Translations under genes and position numbers: made by a program
Shown here: in pieces, positions 17,987 through 28,274 of the stretch
How positions within the stretch are numbered: position 1 is the stretch's first letter
Layout of the letters: every line of letters begins with the position of its first letter
DNA from: Oceanicoccus sp. KOV_DT_Chl
GTDB lineage: Bacteria > Pseudomonadota > Gammaproteobacteria > Pseudomonadales > Dasaniaceae
Length of the DNA stretch: 64,000 bases
Assembly: GCF_900120175.1 (NCBI RefSeq)
Contig: NZ_FQLF01000002.1
Coordinates: 2,294,001-2,358,000 of the forward strand
Reading direction: 5' to 3'
The notes under the pieces: generated by a model
Told to the model about the DNA's origin: nothing
Database searches by the model: none
What the model saw: the letters and a program-made list of their open reading frames with translations, nothing else

Positions 17987-19174
17987 ATGACATTATTATT
18001 TTTTACAGTGCTTATCGATCTCATCGGTTTTGGAATTATCATTCCTATATTGCCTTTTATGGCACCGCAGTTAGGTGCCAGTTACACCGACGTATTTATG
18101 ATTACTGCGATTTATTCATTGTGTACTGCTGTGATCAATCCGTTTTGGGGAAAAATGAGTGATCGTTTTGGCCGCAAGCCGGTGCTGCTGGTTTGCTTGG
18201 GTGGGGCCTGTGTTTCTTATTTGATGTTAGCGTTTTGCACTACCTTGATTGCGGTGTATCTGGTACGTGCTTTTGCAGGATTGATGGCGGGTAATTTTGG
18301 TGTAGCTTCGGCGATGGTAGCGGATATGACCGACGCTGAGAATCGTGCCAAAGGTATGGGCATGATTGGTGCTGCGTTTGGTTTGGGCATGACTATTGGG
18401 CCAGGCTTGGGTGGTGTGTTATCCGGGGTGGAAGCAAATTTTGTTATCCCTTCGTTTGTTGCTGCAGGATTATCATTTGTAGCGATGCTATGTGGCATGT
18501 TTTTTTTGAAAGAATCCCTGGATGTGGAGAGTCGTGCTGAGAACGCCAGACACAGCAAAGCCAATCCATTATCCATTTTAGGAATGCTGCGACAAACCGG
18601 CAATATGTTATTGGTATTACAATATTTATTATTGAATAGCTGCGTGAGTTTAATGACGGTGATGTTTCCGATTTGGACCGGGGCGCTATTGGGTTGGACG
18701 CCGGTAGAAGTGGGTTACACGCTGGTGGTGCAGGGTTTTATTATGGCCTTGATGCAGGGAACTTTAATTGGTCCGTTATCAAAATTTTTCGGTGAGCTAC
18801 GGTTTTTATTAATGGGGATTGGTCTGTTAGTGGTGGGGACATTATTGGCGTCGCAAGCCATGACGGTATCTACTATTGTGATTTCGTTTTTTGTATCTCT
18901 TACCGGGGCTACTTTTTGTACGCCAGTGATGAACTCTATTACCACCAAACGCACACCGCCGCAGCTGCGCGGTAGAATGTTGGGCTTAACATCTTCGATG
19001 GGGGCCATGGGACGAGTGGTGGGTCCGGCAGTAGGTGCCCTAATGATGAAGTTTTCAGGATTTGAAGCCGCTTGGTTATTTGCAGCTACGGTAGCTGTTT
19101 TATACGGCGCGTGGGCATTTAGCCAGTTGCGACGCTACGGTATCAACGTCAAAGATATTGCAGAGCAAACCTAG
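17987..19174 (+). CDS. MFS drug/solute efflux transporter (TetA-like)
   Basis: 395-residue permease of the DHA1 type. The first helix LFFTVLIDLIGFGIIIPILP and motif A GKMSDRFGRKPVLL are typical of TetA-like exporters, and motif C-like GMTIGPGLGGVLSG follows in helix 5. Twelve membrane segments fit the length. A weak upstream region makes the ATG at 17987 the only reasonable start. It is a monocistronic gene followed by a TPR-protein gene after 70 bases. It is probably a proton-driven exporter of an unknown compound. Confidence 0.9.
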   Translation: MTLLFFTVLIDLIGFGIIIPILPFMAPQLGASYTDVFMITAIYSLCTAVINPFWGKMSDRFGRKPVLLVCLGGACVSYLMLAFCTTLIAVYLVRAFAGLMAGNFGVASAMVADMTDAENRAKGMGMIGAAFGLGMTIGPGLGGVLSGVEANFVIPSFVAAGLSFVAMLCGMFFLKESLDVESRAENARHSKANPLSILGMLRQTGNMLLVLQYLLLNSCVSLMTVMFPIWTGALLGWTPVEVGYTLVVQGFIMALMQGTLIGPLSKFFGELRFLLMGIGLLVVGTLLASQAMTVSTIVISFFVSLTGATFCTPVMNSITTKRTPPQLRGRMLGLTSSMGAMGRVVGPAVGALMMKFSGFEAAWLFAATVAVLYGAWAFSQLRRYGINVKDIAEQT

Positions 19175-19244
19175 CTCTGCGCCATCGATCGTTGGTGATT
19201 AGGTGTTATTTGATAAAATAATTAACAGTTTGAGGAATCGTTGA

Positions 19245-20465
19245 ATGCCAGACTTCCATCGTCATGTTGAACAATACAAAGTCTTAATTGCGCAGCGACA
19301 ATATGACCAAGCTTGCCATTATTTTATTGAGCACCTGGACAAGCCAACAGTGCAAGGTATCGGTGAGCCATGTTTGATGCGCGCCAGTTTACTGGAAATG
19401 CTATTTCCCGATGGCGTTGAAAATGAAACCGGATTAACTGAGCCTGCCAATAATATTTTTGTGCTGGCAGCATTGCCAATCACCTATGGTCTGACCGGGG
19501 GTTATCCGGGCAAGGCGGTGCCTTTATATGAGCGTCATGCCAAAATTTGTAAGCAGCAAAATGCAATGGAGTCGTTGGCGGAAGCCATGGGAAATCACTC
19601 CAAAGCGTTGCGCCAAACCGGCCGTTTTCGGGAAGCAGAAATAATTGCGTTAAAAGGTTTGGAATTACAACGCAGTGTCGGCAAACGAATGAAGGAAGCG
19701 GTAAATTTATATTGGGTGGGAACGGGCTTTGCACATCGCGGCGTGAGTGATGGCAGACCGTTTGCTGCTATGGATCGTTCCATTCGTATTTTTCAGAAAT
19801 TGTTGGCGGATCAATCGGAGGCGGTGACCAATACTTTTAAGGGGCAGTCAGCGATTTGGTTTGGCAATTACGATGAAGCAGAAATTTATCACACCAGAGC
19901 CTGGGAATTGAGTAAAGCTCGCGAGGGTACCGACTTTGCGGATCAGCAAACCGTCACCAAAGTGTTGTCAGCCAGTTCGCGTATGTTGGGTGAAATTGAA
20001 ATGCTGCGGGGCAATTATGCGAAAGCGCTGGAGTGGTTAGAGATTACAGAAGTGCATACTGCCAATATGGATTTTGGCGAAGAGATATTGCCGCACTACC
20101 GCGTAATGGCGGAGTTGGAGCGTCGTCAGGGGAACTTTGATGTTGCTCGTGAGTGGCTGGCCAAAAGTTGGGCGCGGGCAGAGCGTGGCCCTTACCGTTT
20201 ATATAACGTTGACTCTTATAATATTTTGGCTGAGTTGGAAGACAGTTGTGGTAATAAGGCGGCGGCAATTGACGCGGCGCAAACCGCTTATCAATTGGCG
20301 TGGTGTGATGGCCCGCCATACGCCTACCAGCGTGGCCTGGACGATGCAGCCGCTAAACTTGCTTCATTGGGCGGTACACTCCCAACGATGCCTGCCTATA
20401 ACGAGGCGGCCTTTGAGCCGGTACCGGATGTATTAATTAATCCGCAAGATGAATATTTTGAGTAA
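19245..20465 (+). CDS. tetratricopeptide-repeat protein
   Basis: 406-residue soluble protein without a signal peptide. Helical repeats run from about residue 85 to 350, with TPR-like patterns such as AEAMGNHSKALRQTGRFREA and YAKALEWLEITE. TPR arrays bind other proteins, and no catalytic domain is seen. The start at ATG 19245 has GAGGAA upstream. It may be an adaptor for the adjacent transporter, but nothing in the sequence shows this. It is convergent with the PilZ gene. Confidence 0.75.
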   Translation: MPDFHRHVEQYKVLIAQRQYDQACHYFIEHLDKPTVQGIGEPCLMRASLLEMLFPDGVENETGLTEPANNIFVLAALPITYGLTGGYPGKAVPLYERHAKICKQQNAMESLAEAMGNHSKALRQTGRFREAEIIALKGLELQRSVGKRMKEAVNLYWVGTGFAHRGVSDGRPFAAMDRSIRIFQKLLADQSEAVTNTFKGQSAIWFGNYDEAEIYHTRAWELSKAREGTDFADQQTVTKVLSASSRMLGEIEMLRGNYAKALEWLEITEVHTANMDFGEEILPHYRVMAELERRQGNFDVAREWLAKSWARAERGPYRLYNVDSYNILAELEDSCGNKAAAIDAAQTAYQLAWCDGPPYAYQRGLDDAAAKLASLGGTLPTMPAYNEAAFEPVPDVLINPQDEYFE

Positions 20466-20527
20466 GGTTGGTTGCTAACAAACTGTTTTACAGAAAAGAC
20501 TTGGATTAAGTGACTGGCCAGGCTGAG

Positions 20528-20893
20528 TTATCGCCCTAGGCTGGCCAGCTCGCGATCCAATAAATCGGCATCACCCAGATTGAGTTCCACCAATCGACGC
20601 AAATGAATAATGCTGTCGATATCAATATGTTCGCATTCGAAACCAATTTGGCCGGCGACATCATGGCGCCAGTTGATGCTCATATTGATAAATGCGTCTT
20701 CATCGAGTGTGATGTGAGCGTCAACCAGTTGCGTGATGTCGGCGTCCCAGTTTTGCGGTTTCTCGACTAACAATCCTTTTAGTGACAAATCAATCAGCTT
20801 TGCTGGCCATCGTTTTTCGCCTTGCGACAAGGTGATGCTGCAGTCAAAAGTAATGCGGCTGAAAACTCTGCGCTCTTCATTGGGATCGGTCAT
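20528..20893 (-). CDS. PilZ-domain protein (c-di-GMP receptor)
   Basis: 121-residue single-domain PilZ protein. The c-di-GMP binding signature is present: an Arg-rich start (RRVFSRITF) and then DLSLKGLLVE, matching the (D/N)xSxxG motif. These proteins sense c-di-GMP and affect motility or surface behaviour. It lies 79 bases downstream of ettA on the same strand, so it may be read from that promoter. Three more c-di-GMP-related genes lie in this window. Confidence 0.9.
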   Translation of the reverse strand: MTDPNEERRVFSRITFDCSITLSQGEKRWPAKLIDLSLKGLLVEKPQNWDADITQLVDAHITLDEDAFINMSINWRHDVAGQIGFECEHIDIDSIIHLRRLVELNLGDADLLDRELASLGR

Positions 20894-20972
20894 CTAACGG
20901 GTCCTTCTGCCTTCCGGATTACCCCTGCGGTAAAGGCTTATAACGGCAGGGGGAGTGTTCACTATAGCAGTT

Positions 20973-22634
20973 TTACTTGAGTTTTTTGTAGCGGACGCGC
21001 TGGGGCAGGGCGTTTTCCCCTTTGCGGGCGACAAAATCCTCATGGTATTCAGTGTAGTTGCCTTCGAAGAAAACGACTTCACTATCACCCTCATAAGCCA
21101 GAATGTGGGTACAGATACGATCCAGAAACCAGCGATCGTGGGATATGACCATGGCGCAACCAGGGAAGCTGAGTAAGGCTTCTTCCAGTGCCCGCAGGGT
21201 TTCTACATCCAGATCGTTGGAGGGCTCGTCTAACAGTAGCACATTGCCACCTTGCTTCAGGGTGCAGGCGAGCTGCAAGCGCCCGCGTTCACCGCCGGAG
21301 AGGTCGCCCACCCGTTTTTGTTGGTCGGCGCCTTTAAAGTTGAAGCGGCCGCAGTAGGCGCGGGAGGCGATTTCGTAGCCGCCAATTTGCAACATATCGT
21401 GACCGCCCGAGATAGCTTCCCACACCGACTTGCTGTCATCCAGTTCATCGCGCAGTTGTTCGACATGGACCAGATCGACAGTTTCGCCTAGCTCGATTGA
21501 GCCGGCATCGGGCTGTTCCATGCCAGCAATGATTTTAAACAAGGTGGATTTACCGGCACCGTTGCCGCCGATAATACCGACGATAGCGCCTTTGGGAACG
21601 CTGAAGCTGAGATCCTGATACAGCATTTGCTCACCAAAGGACTTGCTGATGCCATTCACTTCAATGACTTTGTCACCGAGCCGTTGGCCTGGTGGGATAT
21701 AAATTTCGTTGGTCTCGGCGCGGCTCTGAAAGTCCTGCGATTGCAGTTCGTCAAAGCGAGCCAGGCGCGCTTTGTTTTTAGCGCGACGGCCTTTAGGATT
21801 TTGTCGCACCCACTCCAATTCCGATTTGACGGTTTTTTGATGAGAGGCTTCTTGTTTGGATTCCTGCGCCAGCCGTATTTCCTTTTTCTCCAGCCAGTCA
21901 CTGTAGTTGCCTTCATAAGGAATGCCGCGGCCGCGGTCCAATTCCAGAATCCAGCCCGCGGCGTTATCTAAAAAGTAGCGGTCGTGGGTGATGGCTACTA
22001 CAGTGCCGGGGTATTCACAGAGAAATTGTTCCAGCCAGTGTACGGATTCCGCATCAAGGTGGTTGGTGGGCTCATCCAGCAATAGCATGTCAGGGTTGGA
22101 CAATAGCAAGCGGCATAAGGCCACACGTCGGCGTTCACCCCCGGACAGCTTGGTGACATCAGCATCCCATGGTGGTAGTCGTAGTGCGTCGGCGGCGACT
22201 TCCAGTTTGTGGTCGAGATTTTCTGAGCCCGCGGCCTGAATAATATTTTCCAATTCTTGCTGGCGCTTGCCCAGCGCGTCGTAATCCGCGTCAGGTTCGG
22301 CATAGGCGGCGAATACTTCTTCCAGTTCTTTCTGGGCGGTCACCACATCGCCCAGGCCGTCTTCGACGTTGCCGCGCACATCTTTATTGGGATCCAGTTC
22401 CGGCTCCTGGGATAAGTAGCCAACGTTGATACCTGCTTGTGCGCGAGCCTCTCCTTCAAATTCGGTATCAACCCCCGCCATAATTTTTAGCAATGTTGAT
22501 TTGCCCGCACCGTTTAAACCCAGCACGCCAATCTTGGCACCGGGGAAAAAGGACAGTGAGATATCTTTGAGAATTTGACGTTTGGGTGGAACAATTTTGC
22601 CGACCCGATTCATGGTGTACACATACTGTGCCAT
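20973..22634 (-). CDS. ettA: energy-dependent translational throttle protein EttA (ABC-F)
   Basis: 553-residue ABC-F ATPase, about the length of E. coli EttA. Two nucleotide-binding domains carry Walker A GLNGAGKSTLLK and GGNGAGKSTLFK, and signatures LSGGERRRVALCRLLL and LSGGERGRLQLACTLK. The linker with positively charged EWVRQNPKGRRAKNKAR is typical. There is no membrane segment. It binds the ribosomal E site and gates the first elongation step according to ATP/ADP ratio (established for E. coli EttA). The N-terminus AQYVYTMNRVGKIVPPKR matches the EttA subfamily rather than Uup. Confidence 0.96.
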   Translation of the reverse strand: MAQYVYTMNRVGKIVPPKRQILKDISLSFFPGAKIGVLGLNGAGKSTLLKIMAGVDTEFEGEARAQAGINVGYLSQEPELDPNKDVRGNVEDGLGDVVTAQKELEEVFAAYAEPDADYDALGKRQQELENIIQAAGSENLDHKLEVAADALRLPPWDADVTKLSGGERRRVALCRLLLSNPDMLLLDEPTNHLDAESVHWLEQFLCEYPGTVVAITHDRYFLDNAAGWILELDRGRGIPYEGNYSDWLEKKEIRLAQESKQEASHQKTVKSELEWVRQNPKGRRAKNKARLARFDELQSQDFQSRAETNEIYIPPGQRLGDKVIEVNGISKSFGEQMLYQDLSFSVPKGAIVGIIGGNGAGKSTLFKIIAGMEQPDAGSIELGETVDLVHVEQLRDELDDSKSVWEAISGGHDMLQIGGYEIASRAYCGRFNFKGADQQKRVGDLSGGERGRLQLACTLKQGGNVLLLDEPSNDLDVETLRALEEALLSFPGCAMVISHDRWFLDRICTHILAYEGDSEVVFFEGNYTEYHEDFVARKGENALPQRVRYKKLK

Positions 22635-22769
22635 AGAATTTTTATCCTAACAGGTATTGAAGAAATTGGCTGAAAGTTACCGGATGGACTGGTTAATGTC
22701 GAGTGCTTAATCGTTTGGTGCAGGAGCGGAACTTTGCTGCTTGGCAGTGCAAGTGGTGACAATCAGGTT

Positions 22770-24490
22770 CTATAGATAATGAATGCTGCTGTCCTTTGTG
22801 CTGTAAATTTTATTGCAATTGCGGCCTGCGGCCTTGGCTTGATAGAGTGCTTGATCGGCATGTTGGATCAGCGTTTTAGCTGTTTGCTGAAACAGTGTTT
22901 CGGTGGCGATGCCGGCGCTAATAGTGACGGTGTTGATTTGCGGCAATAGGCTGCCGGCGTGTTCGATAGCAGCGTCATTGACTATTTGTCTGAGCGTATT
23001 GGCGGCTAACTGTGCTTCGCGATTGTCAGTATTGCTGAGAATAACGACAAACTCTTCACCGCCATAGCGCGCGACTAAATCACCTGGCCGTCTGGCCGTA
23101 TTGCTTTGGTGTAGGAGTTGCGCAATGTGCTGCAAACACTCATCGCCCGTTGATGACCGTAGTGATCGTTATATTGTTTAAAGTAATCCACATCAATCAT
23201 GATGAGCGAAAGCGGCTGCTTCATGCGCTTGGCGCGCAGCCATTCACTGGCCAGATGTTGATCAAAGCGGCGCCGATTGGGAATGTTGGTAAGGCCATCG
23301 GTATCGGCTACTTGTTCCAGTTTTAGCTGCGCAGATAGTAATTCAGCCGTACGCTGCTGGACCTGTGTTTCCAGCTGTAGCCGCCCGGCTAGCATTTGTT
23401 TTTCGTTTTTTTTCTGGGCGCGCATGAGTTTATAAGTGAGTAGTAAAGAGACCAGTACGACGGTAATCATGAGCACAATGATGATAATCCGGGTTTGATA
23501 AAAGTCGTGTAGAGCTTCTGCCTGATCGATCTCGGTAGCCAGTCCGATACCCAGTTCCTGATCCCACATCCAACTACCTAGCACCCAAATACCCCGGTAA
23601 TCCCGGTAACCCATAATGTCGGTATCGTTAATGTTTTGGCTAGCACTTTTGGCCATAGCTGTGAGGGGCAGCCCTTCATTAGATTGCAGTTCTCTATTTT
23701 TTTGGGTCAAATTCAGGCCGGGGTCCGCAACGCGCAGGCCAATACTGGTTTGCTGCTGTTTGCCCAATAAACCAATCTTCCGCAGTGTGGGAGTAAAGCG
23801 GCTATTGCTAAGCATATAACCTTCGACATTAATGGCATAAGTTTCGCCGGAGTTACCTAGCCTGCCTAGCTGGGTAATATAAGTCAGGTCTTTACCGAGA
23901 TTAATTTGAAATAGCAGCAGTGCGATGGTGTTGCCTTGTTGGTCGGTAATAGGTGAGGCCAAAAATTGTTGCGGCTGTTGGTTGATCATCACCGGGTGGA
24001 TAAAGCGTGTTTCTCCGCTAATGACCTGTTCTAACTGGGTTGGTTTTAATGTTGCGAGTGGGTGGCGTTGGCCAAGCTGTAGGTTTTGTATCGCAGCGAT
24101 AATATTGAAGTCGGTATCCAGCAAGAAAAAACCACTGTCTTCATTACGGCTTAAAGCTGGCAGCAGGAGTCCACGTAGCGCATCAAGTTGGCTGGGTCGA
24201 TTGGCGGTATCAGCCAGTAATTGTTGGGCCATGTCAGTGAGTTGCACTGACTGAGAGAGCGTTTGCTGGTATTCGATGCGTCTTGCGGCCCAGCGTTGAA
24301 TAGCATCATGGTTGGTTTGTAGAACGGTTTGCAACGCGTCGCCAGCGGAGTAGCGAGTATTCATTTCAATTTGACCCAAGGCAGCCTTATAAATGATGGC
24401 AGCAATGACTAATAATATCAGCCCGGTACGCACTAGTGGTCGCCATGCAGGCGAGGAAATTGGGTCGGTAACCTTCGGTGTGCTGGTCAT
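22770..24490 (-). CDS. membrane diguanylate cyclase with periplasmic sensor (one frameshift near 23147)
   Basis: About 573 residues after repair. An N-terminal helix (about residues 20-40), a periplasmic region of about 270 residues resembling a CACHE sensor, a second helix (about 320-345) and a short coiled coil precede a GGDEF domain. The first frame ends soon after DYFKQYNDHYGHQRA. Adding one G (a C on the plus strand, run 23146-23148) gives GHQRGDECLQHIAQ and joins to RPGDLVARYGGEEF. The catalytic GGEEF and RxxD inhibitory site are then intact. ATG 24490 is taken as start; a TTG 15 bases upstream is possible. Confidence 0.85.
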
Positions 24491-24587
24491 GGCAGGAGTA
24501 ACCAAGCGAGGTGTGTCCTGACAGTATAGATGAAGTTGGCGGCGGGCTGGGTGTTTTTTAGGCTATTGAGCAGTTGATATTGGGCAC

Positions 24588-24893
24588 TTATGCCCGGGTA
24601 TCGATATTTTGTCCCATCGCCTGCATGGCTTCAAAATTGGATTTGTAGCGCTCGGTGATAGAGTCCATTGTGGTTCTATTATTGAGTAGTTGCGGTTGCT
24701 GTATTGAATTTACCGGTCTGGGCATTTCGCGGTTCGCCAGTGGTGTTTCTGTTACACCTTCGGTGATACTGTCCTGATCGACTTGCTTGGCTCGCTCCAG
24801 CAAATCCCTGGCGCTGCTCTGCTGTTGTTTGTTGCTGTGATTTTTGTCTACCAGTTGTTGAGCGATAGAGGTACTTGAAGAGTTGATCACCAT
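24588..24893 (-). CDS. small hypothetical protein with C-terminal IDTRA
   Basis: 101 residues, no signal peptide or membrane segment, rich in Gln, Ser and Asn. It is helical near the C-terminus and ends NFEAMQAMGQNIDTRA. ATG 24893 is preferred (MVINSSSTSIAQQ), though the ribosome-binding site is weak. The ending resembles that of another small protein at 48457-48663 (GTQIDTQA). Function is unknown; it lies upstream of a diguanylate cyclase gene on the same strand. Confidence 0.5.
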   Translation of the reverse strand: MVINSSSTSIAQQLVDKNHSNKQQQSSARDLLERAKQVDQDSITEGVTETPLANREMPRPVNSIQQPQLLNNRTTMDSITERYKSNFEAMQAMGQNIDTRA

Positions 24894-25285
24894 AAATGTC
24901 AGGCCATAGTCTAAAGTGGCCGGCAATAAGCCGGCAGCTTGCTCATAGAGCGCGATCGTTGAGAATTTGAATGTATATCGCCGCTGTGGAGGTGACGACG
25001 GTGGCTATTTTAATGGCCAAATTTTTTCCGTCCAATAAATTTTTATGCAGGATTTTCAGTTATTTATAGCTGAAAGTTTGTTGTTTGATCGTTCTGTAAA
25101 CAGTTGTGTATGACGGCTGATTGGGCGAAAGCCAAGTCGCTGGGTCAACTGTAATTCAGCCCTTGAAGTGGAGATTAGCTGGCAGCAATATCGCGCTAAA
25201 TAGAGCTGCCTAAATTGAGCCAATAATGTACAATGCGCGGCTTTCTAAAAAGCCGTTATTGCGGCCACGATGATAGGGGTTGCCC
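24894..25285. other. intergenic region upstream of glyA with leader hairpin
   Basis: About 390 bases without a gene. A seven-base-pair stem, CGGCTTT and AAAGCCG with loop CTAA, lies at 25238-25255. A possible -10 box TACAAT is at 25229-25234 without a good -35. No glycine riboswitch core was recognised. Transcription of glyA probably starts here. Confidence 0.4.
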
Positions 25286-26548
25286 ATGTTTACAAAAGAT
25301 ATGCAAATTGAAGGATTTGATGATGAGATTTTTTCCGCCATCGGTGAAGAGAATCTGCGTCAGGAACAGCATATCGAGCTGATCGCTTCTGAGAATTACA
25401 CCAGCCCCAGAGTAATGCAGGCTCAGGGTACCTCAATGACCAACAAGTATGCCGAAGGTTATCCCGGCAAGCGTTATTACGGTGGTTGTGAGTATGTCGA
25501 TAAAGCAGAAAATCTGGCGATTGAACGGGTAAAAGCCTTGTTTGGTGCCGATTACGCCAATGTCCAGCCTCACTCAGGCTCACAGGCAAACTCGGCAGTG
25601 TATTTGGCCTTATTGCAAGCGGGCGACACCGTTCTGGGCATGAGCCTGGATGCGGGTGGCCATTTAACTCACGGTGCCAAGCCTAACTTTTCGGGCAAGG
25701 TGTATAACTCGGTTCAATACGGTTTGGATGCGGACACCGGCATGATCGATTATGCGCAGGTTGAGGCGCTGGCCTTAGAGCACAAGCCAAAAATGATTGT
25801 GGCTGGTTTCTCTGCCTATTCCGGTATTGTCGATTGGGCAAAATTCCGTGAAATCGCCGATAAAGTCGGTGCTTATTTAATGGTGGATATGGCGCACGTT
25901 GCCGGCTTGGTTGCGGCGGGGTTATACCCCAACCCAGTGCCATTCGCTGACGTGGTGACCTCGACTACACACAAAACCTTACGTGGTCCTCGCGGCGGTA
26001 TTATTCTGGCCAAACATAATGAAGCGCTGGAAAAGAAATTTAACTCGGCAGTGTTTCCCGGTGGTCAAGGTGGTCCATTAATGCATGTGATTGCGGCCAA
26101 AGCGGTCAGTTTCAAAGAGGCAGCCACACCAGAATTTAAAGCCTATCAGCAGCAGGTGGTGGATAACGCCAAAGTAATGGCTGCGACCTTTATTGAGCGC
26201 GGTATTAAAATCGTATCGGGTGGGACTGAAAACCATTTGATGCTGGTTGACCTGATCGGTAAAGAATATACCGGTAAAGATGCTGATGCGGCTTTAGGTG
26301 AAGCCTTTATCACCGTCAACAAAAACGCGGTGCCTAATGATCCACGCTCGCCGTTTGTAACGTCCGGTTTACGGGTAGGTACCCCCGCTATCACTACGCG
26401 TGGTTTCGGTATCGAAGAAACCCGTGAATTGACCCATTGGATGTGCGATGTGCTGGATAGTCTGGAAAATGGCACTAGTGCTGAGGTGATTCCTGCGGTG
26501 AAGGCGAAAGTGCTGGAAATCTGCGCGCGTTTCCCTGTTTATAAGTAG
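25286..26548 (+). CDS. glyA: serine hydroxymethyltransferase
   Basis: About 420-residue PLP enzyme interconverting serine and glycine with tetrahydrofolate, the main source of one-carbon units. Landmarks are [16 protein letters not shown], the PLP lysine in [22 protein letters not shown]-type substrate region [10 protein letters not shown], and [13 protein letters not shown] 25286 with AGGGG upstream is preferred to TTG 25280. It is monocistronic, 94 bases before nrdR. Confidence 0.98.
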   Translation: MFTKDMQIEGFDDEIFSAIGEENLRQEQHIELIASENYTSPRVMQAQGTSMTNKYAEGYPGKRYYGGCEYVDKAENLAIERVKALFGADYANVQPHSGSQANSAVYLALLQAGDTVLGMSLDAGGHLTHGAKPNFSGKVYNSVQYGLDADTGMIDYAQVEALALEHKPKMIVAGFSAYSGIVDWAKFREIADKVGAYLMVDMAHVAGLVAAGLYPNPVPFADVVTSTTHKTLRGPRGGIILAKHNEALEKKFNSAVFPGGQGGPLMHVIAAKAVSFKEAATPEFKAYQQQVVDNAKVMAATFIERGIKIVSGGTENHLMLVDLIGKEYTGKDADAALGEAFITVNKNAVPNDPRSPFVTSGLRVGTPAITTRGFGIEETRELTHWMCDVLDSLENGTSAEVIPAVKAKVLEICARFPVYK

Positions 26549-26642
26549 TTGATGCTTGCTTGTCGGGCGGTTGGGTGTCAGCTGCCCGGCACTAAAGCTG
26601 CTACACTTCAGCCCATAATTAGCTCCATGAAAAGGCCACGGT

Positions 26643-27113
26643 ATGCGCTGTCCGTTTTGTTCCTATGATGATACTAAAGTAATTGACTCTCGGTTGGTCG
26701 CCGAGGGCGGACAGGTTCGTCGTCGTCGAGAATGTCTCGACTGTGCCGAACGTTTCACCACCTATGAAAGTGCTGAGCTGTTGATGCCAAGAATCATTAA
26801 GCAAAACGGTAATCGTGAACCTTATGACGCCGAGAAAATGCGCGCCGGGTTATTGCGGGCGCTGGAGAAACGTCCAGTCAGCGTGGAAAAAATTGAGGCG
26901 GTTGTCAGCCAAATTGAACATGCTTTGCAAGCTGCTGGTGAGCGCGAAGTCGCGTCAATGGCCGTCGGTGAGAGAGTGATGGAGCATCTCAAACAGTTGG
27001 ATCAAGTGGCTTTTGTACGCTTTGCGTCGGTGTACCGTGATTTTAAAGATCTCAACGAATTCCGCGATGAAATCGATCGTTTGTCGAAAGAACCGCAAAC
27101 CGACAAAGGTTGA
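26643..27113 (+). CDS. nrdR: transcriptional repressor NrdR
   Basis: 156-residue ATP-cone repressor of ribonucleotide reductase genes. The N-terminal zinc ribbon has [11 protein letters not shown] and [12 protein letters not shown], with four Cys. The ATP-cone follows from residue about 49 ([21 protein letters not shown], cut here). It senses ATP/dATP and binds NrdR boxes. Its position directly before ribD (6-base gap) is the common gammaproteobacterial order, so it is co-transcribed with the riboflavin genes. Confidence 0.97.
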   Translation: MRCPFCSYDDTKVIDSRLVAEGGQVRRRRECLDCAERFTTYESAELLMPRIIKQNGNREPYDAEKMRAGLLRALEKRPVSVEKIEAVVSQIEHALQAAGEREVASMAVGERVMEHLKQLDQVAFVRFASVYRDFKDLNEFRDEIDRLSKEPQTDKG

Positions 27114-27119
27114 GCAGCT

Positions 27120-28229
27120 ATGACTGACCAGCAGTATATGCAGCTAGCTATCGACTTGGCTCAGCAAGGTTTATACACCACTGCACCCAACCCCAGAGTA
27201 GGTTGCGTGTTGGTCAAAGACGAAAAAATTATTGGTCAGGGTTACCATCTACGTGCAGGCGCAGGTCATGCAGAAGTGAATGCAATTGCCGATGCCGGTC
27301 ATCAAGCGACAGGCGCTACCGCTTATGTGACGTTGGAGCCCTGTAGCCATACCGGTAAAACACCACCGTGCTGTGAGGCATTAATTGCCGCTAAAGTGGC
27401 TAGAGTGGTGATTGCTATGACCGACCCTAATCCATTGGTTTCGGGTCGCGGAATTGCTGCTTTACAGCAGGCGGGTATAACCGTGACGACTGGGGTGTTA
27501 ACCGACCAGGCGAAGGCGTTAAACCCGGGTTTTGTAAAGCGTATGGAAAGTGGCTTGCCATGGCTGCGAGTGAAAATGGCGATGAGTGTGGATGGCCGCA
27601 CCGCCATGGCATCAGGTGAAAGCCAGTGGATTACCGGTACGGATGCGCGCAGTGATGTGCAGCGCTGGCGTGCCCGTAGCTGTGCCATGATCAGCTCGGT
27701 GGATACAGTGATGATGGATAATGCCTCGCTAACAGTCCGTGCTGATGAATTGGGCATTAATCCTGAACTGGCACTATTGGCAGCCGAGCAACAACCCTTA
27801 AGAGTGGTGTTGGATTCCCAGCTGCGTTTGTCGCCGCAAGCAAAAATTTTACGTCAGCCTGGGCATACCGTGGTGGTAGCTGCCGTTGAAAATGCAGCAG
27901 CACGAGCGGCATTAGAACAAGCTGGCGCCGAAGTGATGATTGTTGCTGGCGCCAATGGCAGAGTAGATTTGCCTGAGTTGCTGCGAGTGCTGGCCGAAGG
28001 CGAATGCAACGAAGTGATGGTTGAAGCGGGTGCGGTGTTGGCCGGGGCATTTGCGCAAGCGGGCCTGGTTGATCAGTACCATATTTATATGGCACCGACA
28101 TTTTTGGGCAGTGATGCCAGGCCGCTATTGGATTGGCCATTAGACACCATGGCGCAACAGCAGTGCTTGATTATTGATGCTATCACGCCGGTCGGAAACG
28201 ATTGGCGGATAGATGCAAGGCCGGCGTGA
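27120..28229 (+). CDS. ribD: bifunctional diaminohydroxyphosphoribosylaminopyrimidine deaminase / 5-amino-6-(5-phosphoribosylamino)uracil reductase
   Basis: 369-residue enzyme for two successive steps of riboflavin synthesis. The N-terminal deaminase has the zinc site HAEVNAI and PCSHTGKTPPC. The C-terminal reductase (from about residue 150) has LRVKMAMSVDGRTAM and binds NADPH. It starts six bases after nrdR. The next gene is ribB(A), with only 45 bases between, so the riboflavin synthase gene usually found at this point is absent. Confidence 0.97.
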   Translation: MTDQQYMQLAIDLAQQGLYTTAPNPRVGCVLVKDEKIIGQGYHLRAGAGHAEVNAIADAGHQATGATAYVTLEPCSHTGKTPPCCEALIAAKVARVVIAMTDPNPLVSGRGIAALQQAGITVTTGVLTDQAKALNPGFVKRMESGLPWLRVKMAMSVDGRTAMASGESQWITGTDARSDVQRWRARSCAMISSVDTVMMDNASLTVRADELGINPELALLAAEQQPLRVVLDSQLRLSPQAKILRQPGHTVVVAAVENAAARAALEQAGAEVMIVAGANGRVDLPELLRVLAEGECNEVMVEAGAVLAGAFAQAGLVDQYHIYMAPTFLGSDARPLLDWPLDTMAQQQCLIIDAITPVGNDWRIDARPA

Positions 28230-28274
28230 TAAGGCCGCCAACTCCCACAAGATTTGACTACAAGGTAATAGACA

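Noticed and set aside
25100-25285. Glycine riboswitch before glyA
   Set aside because: No conserved aptamer core was recognised; only a small hairpin is present.
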